A stretch of 64,000 nt of DNA, taken from assembly GCF_900177405.1 (NCBI RefSeq), contig NZ_LT840185.1:1293501-1357500 (forward strand). The letters are read 5' to 3'. Both the position numbers and the translations under genes were made by a program. This document shows, in pieces, positions 26,936-36,061 of the stretch (position 1 is its first letter; every line of letters starts with the position of its first letter). The stretch comes from Allosphingosinicella indica (GTDB lineage Bacteria > Pseudomonadota > Alphaproteobacteria > Sphingomonadales > Sphingomonadaceae). A model generated the notes under the pieces. The model made no database searches, was not told the DNA's origin, and saw nothing but the letters and a program-made list of their open reading frames with translations.

Positions 26936-28406
26936 GAAGATCATCGATCATCAGCCCGGCGGTCGCCTTGGCGCTGCCGACCACGCCGGGGATGCCCGCG
27001 CCGGGGTGCGTGCCCGCGCCAGTGAAATAAAAGTTGGGGATCGCATCGTCGCGGTTGTGGACGCGGAAATAGGCGCTCTGCGTCAGCAGCGGCTCGAGGC
27101 TGAACGCAGAGCCCAGATGCGCGTTGAGATCGCCCGCGAAATCGGCCGGCGTGTAGTGGAAGGAAGTCACGATCGCGTCCTTGAGCCCCGGCATCAGCCG
27201 CTCCTCCAGATGGTCGAGGATGCGGTCGCGGAAACGTGGACCCACCTCGTCCCAGTCGAACGGCGCCTTGCCGAGGTGCGGCACCGGGGCGAGCACGTAG
27301 AAGGTCGAATGGCCCGGCGGCGCCAGCGACGGATCGGTCACCGTCGGGTGGTGAAGGTAGAGCGAGAAATCCTTGGGCAGTACGCCTGCATTGTAGATGT
27401 CGTCGAGCAGCCCTTTGTAGCGCGGGCCGAACAGGATCATGTGGTGCGGGATGTCGCGCCACTCGCCCTTCACCCCGAAGTGGACGACGAACAGCGAGGG
27501 CGAAAAGCGCTTGCGCCGCAGCGCATCCGCCGTCCGCCGCCCGCGCGCGCTGTGCTTCAAAAGGTCGTAGCTGTGGACGACGTCGGCGTTGGAGGCGACC
27601 GCGTCGAACGCTTCGCTCCAGCCGCTCCTGGTGGCGACGCCGGTCACCCGGTCGCCCATCGTCTCGATCGCGTCGACCGGATCGCCGAGCTTCAGCGTTC
27701 CGCCCAGCCGCTCGAAATGGCGCACCATGCCGGCGATCAGCGCATTGGTGCCGCCGCGCGGGAACCAGACGCCGCCGTCGCGCTCCAGCTTGTGGATCAG
27801 CGCATAGATGGCGCTAGTCGTCATCGGGTTGCCGCCGACGAGCAGCGTATGGAAGCTCAGCGCCTCGCGCAATTTCTCGTTCTTCACGAAGCGCGAGACG
27901 ATCGCATAGACCGATCGCCACGCCTCATATTTCGCCAGTGCCGGCGCCGCCTTCACCATCGACTTGAAATCGAGGAAAGGGACGGCGCCCAGCTTCACAT
28001 AGCCTTCCTGGTAGACGCCTGCCGAATAATCGAGGAAGCGGCGGTAGCCGGCGACCTCCTCCGGCCCCATCGCGGCGATCTGGCGGGTCAGCTCGGCATC
28101 GTCGTTCGAATAGTCGAAGTTCGTCCCGTCGGGCCAGCTCAGTCGGTAGAAGGGGCTGACCGGCATCAGCTCGACATCCTCGCCGATCGCATGGCCGGTG
28201 AGCGCCCACAATTCCTTGAGGCAATCGGGATCGGTGACGACGGTCGGGCCCGCGTCGAAGGTGAAGCCGTCCTTCTTCCAGTGATAGGCACGCCCGCCGG
28301 GCTTGTCGCGCCCCTCGATCACGGTGGTGGCGATGCCTGCCGATTGCAGGCGGATGGCGAGCGCCAGCCCGCCGAATCCGGCGCCGATGATGGCCGCGCG
28401 CTTCAC
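26931..28406 (-). CDS. crtI: Phytoene desaturase
   Basis: FAD-dependent desaturase/isomerase taking phytoene to lycopene. The 491 residues start with the dinucleotide-binding motif AAIIGAGFGGLALAIRLQ. The C-terminal CrtI signature includes NFYFTGAGTHPGAGIPGVVG and ends SAKATAGLMIDDLR. The start is GTG at 28406, 13 bases after the crtY stop on the same strand, so it belongs to the crtY-crtI-crtB operon. Length and motifs match bacterial four-step desaturases. The number of desaturations cannot be read from sequence alone. Confidence 0.95.
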   Translation of the reverse strand: MKRAAIIGAGFGGLALAIRLQSAGIATTVIEGRDKPGGRAYHWKKDGFTFDAGPTVVTDPDCLKELWALTGHAIGEDVELMPVSPFYRLSWPDGTNFDYSNDDAELTRQIAAMGPEEVAGYRRFLDYSAGVYQEGYVKLGAVPFLDFKSMVKAAPALAKYEAWRSVYAIVSRFVKNEKLREALSFHTLLVGGNPMTTSAIYALIHKLERDGGVWFPRGGTNALIAGMVRHFERLGGTLKLGDPVDAIETMGDRVTGVATRSGWSEAFDAVASNADVVHSYDLLKHSARGRRTADALRRKRFSPSLFVVHFGVKGEWRDIPHHMILFGPRYKGLLDDIYNAGVLPKDFSLYLHHPTVTDPSLAPPGHSTFYVLAPVPHLGKAPFDWDEVGPRFRDRILDHLEERLMPGLKDAIVTSFHYTPADFAGDLNAHLGSAFSLEPLLTQSAYFRVHNRDDAIPNFYFTGAGTHPGAGIPGVVGSAKATAGLMIDDLR

Positions 28407-28419
28407 GATAGAGGCTATT

Positions 28420-29577
28420 TCATCCCTTCTTCAGCGCGGACACCGCCCGCCCGATGGGCACGGGCGGTTTGCCGGCGAGGATCCGCATCTTGTCGAACGT
28501 CGTCGACTGCGCGGCATAGAAGCGGGCGATGAGCTTGGGATCAAGACGGTAAAAACGCTCAAGCACCTTATATCGCTCGTGCGGCTCCGCGGCGCGGAAC
28601 AGCATCTTGTCGAGCGTACGATAGAATTCGCGCCGTTTCCACGTCTGGCTCGCATAGCCTTCGAACGCGTCGTGGAGCGCACCGCCGGAAAAATCCTTCT
28701 GCCGCGTCAGGAACATCGCCGCGCGCACCGCATCGGGGAAGGTGTAGCCGGTGGTCGGGTGAAAGAGCCCGGCGCGCAGCCCCAGCTTCGCCACCCGCGC
28801 GCCGCCCGCGCGCCAGAAGCCGGAGAAATCGCCGCCCATCGCTACCGGCAGCACGCCGCTCTCCTCGCGCTCCTGCTCGGCGATCTGCCAGCCGCGGAGT
28901 GCGCAATAGGCGTCGATCCGGGCGCCGATTCCCTCCATGTCGAGCGAGGGCGATTCGGAATAATAGGTGTCCTCCACCAGCATCCGGTCCTCGGCGAAGG
29001 GCAGGCAGTAGACGAAGCGGTAGCCGTCGGTCTGGTCGACGGTCGCGTCCATGATCACCGGCCGGTCGACCCCGTGCGGCTTCGCGAAACGATATTCGCG
29101 CCCGACGAACTTCTGCCAGCCGAGATCGAGGTGGGTGAGGTGCGCTGCGCCGCGCGCGTCGATCGCCCCGTCGGCGCGGATCTTCTCGCCACCCGCCAGC
29201 ACCAGCTCGTTCTCGCGCACCGCGACGATCTTGGTGTTGAGCCGGTATTGGTCGGGGCGGAGCACCTCCAGCACCTCGGCGTGGAGCTGCTCGGATCGCG
29301 CGCTGCAATATTCGGACTTGAGCTTGCGGCTATGGCCCGGGAAGGCGACGTAATAGCCCGGCCAGCAGTGGACGATCAGCGGCTCGATCAGCCCCCAATT
29401 CGCTTCCTCGATGTCGCTCCGGAAGAACGACCAGACATGGCTGCCGCCGAACGCCGGCCCTTCCTCGACGAGGAGGATCGGCACGTCCGGACGATGTTTG
29501 GCCATCGCCAGCGCGGCCAGGCTTCCCGCCAGCCCGCCGCCCGCGATCAGCAGCCCTTCGCGCTTCCCCCTCGGCAT
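28420..29577 (-). CDS. crtY: Lycopene beta-cyclase
   Basis: Cyclises both ends of lycopene to beta-carotene, the substrate for CrtZ. The 385 residues begin with the FAD-binding GLLIAGGGLAGSLAALAMA, followed by GGSHVWSFF, the CrtY-type IDARGAAHLTHLDLGWQKFVG, and EDTYYSESPSLD. A TTGYTFPDAVR segment is also typical. It is the first gene of the minus-strand crt operon; a ~170-base divergent region (29578-29748) separates it from a plus-strand gene and should hold the promoter(s). Confidence 0.95.
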   Translation of the reverse strand: MPRGKREGLLIAGGGLAGSLAALAMAKHRPDVPILLVEEGPAFGGSHVWSFFRSDIEEANWGLIEPLIVHCWPGYYVAFPGHSRKLKSEYCSARSEQLHAEVLEVLRPDQYRLNTKIVAVRENELVLAGGEKIRADGAIDARGAAHLTHLDLGWQKFVGREYRFAKPHGVDRPVIMDATVDQTDGYRFVYCLPFAEDRMLVEDTYYSESPSLDMEGIGARIDAYCALRGWQIAEQEREESGVLPVAMGGDFSGFWRAGGARVAKLGLRAGLFHPTTGYTFPDAVRAAMFLTRQKDFSGGALHDAFEGYASQTWKRREFYRTLDKMLFRAAEPHERYKVLERFYRLDPKLIARFYAAQSTTFDKMRILAGKPPVPIGRAVSALKKG

Positions 29578-29748
29578 AACCCTTTGCCCTTAGCCCGATT
29601 CCGCGGCCCCGCGCCACGCCTCGTTCGACGAACCGCGCACCAATTTGGGACTGGCCGCCCGCGGCGTCCCGCACGCGCGCCTTCATGCGCGGTTAGGATT
29701 GCGGCTCGATGAAGGTCATCCGCCTGTCCGCACCCGGGAGATCGTCCT

Positions 29749-30051
29749 TTGCCTGCCGCCCCTGCCATTGCCCGCATCGAAGCGATCCTCGCCGAAGCGG
29801 GCGTGGAGGACGAGGAGCTGGCGGAACGGCTCGCCGAAGCCGCCACCGAAGGCCTCGCCACCCGCCGCCAGTTGATCGCGCGGTGCGAGGCGGCGTTCCG
29901 CGAAGGCTTCCTCACCGGCAAGCGCTGGCCCAAGTTCGCGCCCTATGTCGCAGACGTCTGGCGCAAGAGCCAGCTCTACACCCGCCACTTCGCGCGCAAG
30001 GCGGCGGCGCCCGAAGCCGAAAGCCGCTACGCCCGCTACAACGATCTGTAG
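29749..30051 (+). CDS. Conserved hypothetical protein, ~100 residues
   Basis: A 100-residue soluble protein without a recognised domain. It is mostly helical and charged: PAIARIEAILAEAGVEDEEL, LAERLAEAATEGLATRRQL, and a basic C-terminal half (FLTGKRWPKFAPYVADVWRK). The start is TTG 29749, preceded by CCGGGAGA at 7-base spacing; the ATG at 29709 is in another frame. It is divergent from crtY and 32 bases ahead of a membrane hydroxylase gene in the same direction, so a link to the carotenoid locus is possible but not shown. Confidence 0.6.
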   Translation: MPAAPAIARIEAILAEAGVEDEELAERLAEAATEGLATRRQLIARCEAAFREGFLTGKRWPKFAPYVADVWRKSQLYTRHFARKAAAPEAESRYARYNDL

Positions 30052-30083
30052 CCTGTCGCCCCCCGATCCCCTAAAAGCCGCGC

Positions 30084-30860
30084 GTGTCCGCCGGCCTTGC
30101 CATCCTCCTCTCCGCGCTCGCCATGACGGCGATCGTCGGGGTGCGCTATCTCGTCACCTCGGGCGGGTTCGCCTGGCTGACGCGGCTCCGCCATCCCGGC
30201 CTCTATGCCGGGCAGGACGGGCAGATGAAGAAGGAGATCGGCTGGAGCCTCGCCTCGGCGGCGATCTACGGCGTGCCCGCGGGCGTCGTTGCCTGGGGCT
30301 GGCAGCAGCATGGCTGGACGCGCATCTATACCGATGTCGCCGCCTGGCCGCTGTGGTGGCTGCCGGTTTCGGTCTTCCTCTATCTCTTCGCGCACGACAC
30401 GTGGTTCTACTGGACGCACCGCTGGATGCACCGGCCGCGCCCGTTCCGTATCGCCCATGCCGTCCACCACGCCAGCCGCCCGCCCACCGCCTGGGCGGCG
30501 ATGAGCTTTCACCCCGTTGAGGCACTCACCGGCGCTGTTGTCATTCCGACACTGGTCTTCCTCATTCCGATCCACGCCGCCGCGCTGGGCTTGGTGCTGG
30601 CGATCATGACTGTCATGGGAGTGACCAACCACATGGGGTGGGAGCTGTTTCCGCGATGGATCGTCGACGGCCGCGCCGGGCGCTGGCTGATCACGGCGAG
30701 CCATCACCAGCGCCACCACCGCGAATATAGGTGCAATTATGGCCTCTATTTCCGCTTCTGGGACAGGCTTTGCGGCACGGACCGCGGCCTGGGGACGTTC
30801 GATCACGGCGCTGCTGCTGGGCGCGGCGTTGCTCGGAGCGGCGCCTCCGGGGCGGCTTGA
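30084..30860 (+). CDS. Sterol desaturase / fatty acid hydroxylase family membrane protein
   Basis: A 258-residue integral membrane di-iron hydroxylase. The three histidine clusters are clear: HDTWFYWTHRWMH, HAVHHASRPPT and SHHQRHHREYRCNYG. Membrane segments are near residues 3-22, 55-75, 88-105 and 150-185. Its position next to crtY suggests a carotenoid or hopanoid/lipid substrate; that is inference only, since the family also includes fatty-acid hydroxylases. The start is GTG 30084. The last 122 bases overlap the next gene in another frame. Confidence 0.83.
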   Translation: MSAGLAILLSALAMTAIVGVRYLVTSGGFAWLTRLRHPGLYAGQDGQMKKEIGWSLASAAIYGVPAGVVAWGWQQHGWTRIYTDVAAWPLWWLPVSVFLYLFAHDTWFYWTHRWMHRPRPFRIAHAVHHASRPPTAWAAMSFHPVEALTGAVVIPTLVFLIPIHAAALGLVLAIMTVMGVTNHMGWELFPRWIVDGRAGRWLITASHHQRHHREYRCNYGLYFRFWDRLCGTDRGLGTFDHGAAAGRGVARSGASGAA

Positions 30861-31218
30861 GGTCGATCTTTCGGGGCTTCGCAACGGCAAGGGCGACGTG
30901 CTCGTCTGCGTCACCCGCTTCCCCGATCATTTCCCCGACTGCACCGACGATCCGGAAGCGCGCACCGCCAAGGCGCCGGCGGCATCGGCGGGGCCGATCG
31001 CCTTTCTGGCGCTCCCCAGCGGCAATTATGCGGTGGCGGTAATCCACGACGAGAACCGCAACGCGAAGCTCGACACCATCGCCCGCATCCCGCGCGAAGG
31101 CTTCGGCTTCTCGCGCAATCCCGCGATCCGTTTCGGCCCGCCGAGCTTCGATCAGGCCCGTTTCCCGGTCGCCACGGGCGATGTCCGGCAAGACGTTAGG
31201 ATGCGCTACATCCTCTAA
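30739..31218 (+). CDS. DUF2141 domain exported protein
   Basis: A 159-residue protein with a DUF2141 domain: LEVDLSGLRNGKGDVLVCVT, then the conserved GNYAVAVIHDENRNAKLDT and IPREGFGFSRNP. A hydrophobic stretch (SITALLLGAALLGAAP) around residues 21-36 looks like a signal peptide, preceded by ~20 residues. DUF2141 proteins often sit beside carotenoid or sterol-desaturase genes; their role is unknown. The only sensible start, ATG 30739, lies 122 bases inside the preceding gene, in a different frame, an unusually long overlap. Confidence 0.82.
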   Translation: MASISASGTGFAARTAAWGRSITALLLGAALLGAAPPGRLEVDLSGLRNGKGDVLVCVTRFPDHFPDCTDDPEARTAKAPAASAGPIAFLALPSGNYAVAVIHDENRNAKLDTIARIPREGFGFSRNPAIRFGPPSFDQARFPVATGDVRQDVRMRYIL

Positions 31219-31226
31219 TTGCCTTA

Positions 31227-31321
31227 CCGTCATTGCGAGCGCCGCAGGCGCGCGGCAATCCCAGCCTGAGGGCCTCTGCGCAAAGCTGGATTGCCGCGCC
31301 GCTTCGCGGCTCGCAAAGACG
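31227..31321. repeat. Family 2 palindromic repeat copy B (complete)
   Basis: The left arm CGTCATTGCGAGCGCCGCAG...CGGCAATCC and the right arm CTGGATTGCCGCGCCGCTTC...GCTCGCAAAGACG are inverted copies. Each also contains its own short GC hairpin (GCGAGCGCCGCAGGCGCGC; CGCGCCGCTTCGCGG). It lies between the DUF2141 gene and an exported-protein gene, and accounts for much of the 200-base gap at 31219-31419. Confidence 0.8.
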
Positions 31322-31419
31322 GGGCGGGAAGTAGCGGAGTTCCCATCGCTCCCGCCCCGGAACTTCCCGGCTTTTCAAGCGATTCACCGGAAACAGGTTT
31401 TTAACAAGGATCAAGGGCC

Positions 31420-31815
31420 ATGAACGCGCGCCACTGGGCCGCTGCGTTGCTGCTGACGTGTGCCTTCGCGGCGCCCGGCAGCGCTCAGGGAAGCGGGGTC
31501 GCGCGGCTCGGCCCCAGCACTATACCGCAGGCGCACCGTCCGGGCGCCAATCCGGGCGATGGCCTGTTCAGCAACGTGCCCGCCGGCTTCTCCACCGGCA
31601 CCCGCGCGATTGGCGATGCGGATGGCTCGCGCAGCGTCAACACCCGCATGGTCGGCACCGTCGACGTCGATGCCAGCACCCGACTCGGCATCGGCCTCTT
31701 CCGCGTGAACCGCTATTCGTCGCGCGAGCCGGGTTTCCAGCGCACCTCGACCATCACCAACATGGGCGGCCGCACCCAGAATATCGCCGCCGTGGGGATG
31801 AGCCTCAGGTTCTGA
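31420..31815 (+). CDS. Small exported protein, unknown function
   Basis: A 131-residue protein with a signal peptide (NARHWAAALLLTCAFAAPGSAQ) and a mature part rich in Gly, Thr, Ser and Arg. Alternating patterns (RMVGTVDVDASTRLGIGLFR, IAAVGMSLRF) resemble short beta strands, and the last residue is Phe, as in outer-membrane beta-barrel proteins. It may be a small surface or periplasmic protein. No family recognised. It is followed 63 bases later by a MipA/OmpV gene in the same direction. Confidence 0.6.
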   Translation: MNARHWAAALLLTCAFAAPGSAQGSGVARLGPSTIPQAHRPGANPGDGLFSNVPAGFSTGTRAIGDADGSRSVNTRMVGTVDVDASTRLGIGLFRVNRYSSREPGFQRTSTITNMGGRTQNIAAVGMSLRF

Positions 31816-31878
31816 AAGCCACTTCCGCGCGCCCGCAAATCGCTGTAATGGCGCGCAGAACACGGGGGAGCTCCTGAC

Positions 31879-32748
31879 ATGAAGGCCATTGCGATTTTCG
31901 GCGCGGCGCTCGCCGCGTCCCTCCTCGGCACGTCCGCATATGCCCAGGCGGCCGATGCGCCCCCGCCGCCTACCTCGACCGCGAACCAGACGACGACGAT
32001 CGGCCTCGGCGTGTCCTACGCGCCGACCTACGAGGGGTCGGACGATTACAGCCTGGCGCCCGCGGGTCTCGTCCGCGGCAATGTCGGCGGGTTCAACTTC
32101 TTCAGCCGCGCCACCGCGCTCTATTTCGATGCGGCGCGCGAGCCCGACGGCCAGACCACCGATCTCCTGATCGGCCCGATGGTCAATTTCCGCTTCGATC
32201 GCTCGCGCAGCATCAAGGATCCGGTCGTCCGCCTGCTCGGCAAGCTCGACACCGCGGTCGAGGTCGGCGGTTTCGTCGGCGTCGGCACGATGGGGCTGCT
32301 CAACCCCTATGACTATGCCCAGGCGCGCGTCGATATCGTCCACGACATCACCGGCACGCACGGCGGCACTGTCGTTACCCCGACCCTGGAATATGGCACG
32401 CCGCTCAGCACCACCACTTATGTCGGCGCGGCTCTCTCCGCCGATTGGGCGAGTGGCGATTTCGCCGACACTTATTATTCGGTCGACGCCGCGGGCGCGC
32501 TGCGCTCGGGCCTGCCGGTCTACGATGCCGACGGCGGCTTCAAGAACATCCGCCTCACCCTGCTCGGCAACCAGATGGTGACCGGCAATCTCGCCGAGGG
32601 CGGCTGGTCGATCTTCGGCGTGGCGAGCTATTCGCGGATGCTGGGCGATTTCAAGCGCAGCCCGCTGGTCGACGGCTTCGGCGCCTTCGCCGGCCGCGGC
32701 GACGCCGACCAATGGTTCGGCGCCATCGGCATCGCCTACACGTTCTAA
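31879..32748 (+). CDS. MipA/OmpV family outer-membrane protein
   Basis: A 289-residue outer-membrane beta-barrel protein. A signal peptide (KAIAIFGAALAASLLGTSAYA) is followed by a Pro/Thr linker and then the family pattern: TIGLGVSYAPTYEGSDDYS, PMVNFRFDRSRSIKDPVV, DTYYSVDAAGALRSGLPVYD and a C-terminal WFGAIGIAYTF ending in Phe for BAM recognition. The family includes MltA-interacting scaffold proteins and porin-like proteins; the exact job here is unknown. GGGGGAG precedes the ATG. Confidence 0.85.
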   Translation: MKAIAIFGAALAASLLGTSAYAQAADAPPPPTSTANQTTTIGLGVSYAPTYEGSDDYSLAPAGLVRGNVGGFNFFSRATALYFDAAREPDGQTTDLLIGPMVNFRFDRSRSIKDPVVRLLGKLDTAVEVGGFVGVGTMGLLNPYDYAQARVDIVHDITGTHGGTVVTPTLEYGTPLSTTTYVGAALSADWASGDFADTYYSVDAAGALRSGLPVYDADGGFKNIRLTLLGNQMVTGNLAEGGWSIFGVASYSRMLGDFKRSPLVDGFGAFAGRGDADQWFGAIGIAYTF

Positions 32749-32758
32749 GGCCCGCTCC

Positions 32759-32847
32759 ACCGTCACCCTGAACTCGTTTCAGGGTCCATGTTGGAGACGC
32801 TCGCGACCGTCACCGAAATGGATGCTGAAACAAGTTCAGCATGACGG
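32759..32847. repeat. Nested palindromic repeat, family 1 copy B
   Basis: CCCTGAACTCGTTTCAGGG and GCTGAAACAAGTTCAGC are the two hairpins, again inverted arm to arm as in copy A at 24911. It is located between mipA-like and dinB genes, followed immediately by a family 3 fragment. Confidence 0.85.
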
Positions 32848-32851
32848 CAGC

Positions 32852-32884
32852 GCCTGTTCCCCGGCGAAAGCCGGGGTCCAGCAC
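32852..32884. repeat. Family 3 repeat fragment
   Basis: GTTCCCCGGCGAAAGCCGGG continuing GTCCAGCACCCG resembles one arm of the element at 49107 (CATCCCCGCGAAAGCGGGGA). It directly abuts the family 1 element, forming a composite. Confidence 0.55.
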
Positions 32885-32923
32885 CCGCTTCCCCGCCGCC
32901 GCCCGATCCGCTAGGAACAGGGC

Positions 32924-34015
32924 GTGAACGAAGACGCGCCTCCGCCGCAGCGCAAGATCATCCATGTTGATATGGACGCCTTCTACGCGTCGGTCGAGCA
33001 GCGCGACAATCCGGAGCTGCGCGGGCGTCCGGTCGCGGTCGGCGGCGGGGTGCGCGGCGTGGTCGCGGCGGCGAGCTACGAGGCGCGGACGTTCGGCATC
33101 CGCTCCGCGATGCCCTCGGTCACCGCGCGGCGCCGCTGCCCGGAGCTCATCTTCGTCAAGCCGCGCTTCGATGCCTATCGCGCGGTCAGCCAGCAGATCC
33201 GCGCGATCTTCCTCGATTACACGCCGCACGTCGAGCCGCTGAGCCTCGACGAGGCCTATCTCGACGTCACCGAGGATCTGAAGGGAATCGGCATTGCCAC
33301 CCGCATCGCCGAGGAGATACGCGCCCGCATCCGCGCCGAGACCGGGCTCACCGCTTCGGCCGGCGTCTCCTACAACAAGTTCCTCGCCAAGCTCGCGAGC
33401 GACCAGAACAAGCCCGATGGCCTGTGCGTCATCACCCCCGCCAGGGGCGCAGCCTTCGTTGCCTCGCTTCCCGTCAGCCGCTTTCACGGCGTCGGCCCCA
33501 AGACCGCCGAGAAGATGCGGCGGCTGGGCATCGAGACGGGCGCGGACCTGCGCGATCGCTCGCGCGAGTGGCTGGCGCATAATTTCGGCAGCTCGGCGGA
33601 CTATTATCACGATCTCGCGCGCGGCATCTGCCACCGCCAGGTGAAGGCCAACCGCCCCTACAAGTCGGTCGGCGCCGAGGACACCTTCCTCACCGACCTC
33701 ACCGATCCCGCCGCGCTCGCCGCCGAGCTCGATCGCATCAGCCAGACGGTCTGGCGCCGCATCGCCGAAAAGGGCCTCGCCGGCCGCACCGTGACGCTCA
33801 AGGTCAAATACAGCGATTTCCGCATCTGCACCCGCGCCCGCACGCTCGGCCACAGCGTTACAGGCCGCGAGGAATTCCTCGCCGTCGGCACCGCGCTGCT
33901 CCAGACGCTGATGCCACCGGAGAAAGGCATCCGCCTCTTGGGCCTCACGCTCAGCAAGCTCGGCGCGGAGGAGGGTGATGCGCCCGCGGAGGCGCCGCTT
34001 TCCTTGCCGCTGTGA
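32924..34015 (+). CDS. dinB: DNA polymerase IV (Y-family)
   Basis: Error-prone translesion polymerase, 363 residues. Catalytic carboxylates are visible in HVDMDAFYASVEQRDNPELR and PLSLDEAYLDVTEDL. The steric-gate region, SAGVSYNKFLAKLASDQNKP, and the helix-hairpin-helix GVGPKTAEKMRRLGI complete the core. The C-terminal end (EGDAPAEAPLSLPL) resembles a beta-clamp-binding tail. Translation starts at GTG 32924, with AGGAACAGGG directly upstream. No LexA-type operator was identified. Confidence 0.94.
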   Translation: MNEDAPPPQRKIIHVDMDAFYASVEQRDNPELRGRPVAVGGGVRGVVAAASYEARTFGIRSAMPSVTARRRCPELIFVKPRFDAYRAVSQQIRAIFLDYTPHVEPLSLDEAYLDVTEDLKGIGIATRIAEEIRARIRAETGLTASAGVSYNKFLAKLASDQNKPDGLCVITPARGAAFVASLPVSRFHGVGPKTAEKMRRLGIETGADLRDRSREWLAHNFGSSADYYHDLARGICHRQVKANRPYKSVGAEDTFLTDLTDPAALAAELDRISQTVWRRIAEKGLAGRTVTLKVKYSDFRICTRARTLGHSVTGREEFLAVGTALLQTLMPPEKGIRLLGLTLSKLGAEEGDAPAEAPLSLPL

Positions 34016-34034
34016 TCCGGCTAAGACCGTTGCC

Positions 34035-36030
<1,996 letters not shown>

Positions 36031-36061
36031 CACCCGTCAGGAGGGTTCGGCATCATCGTAA

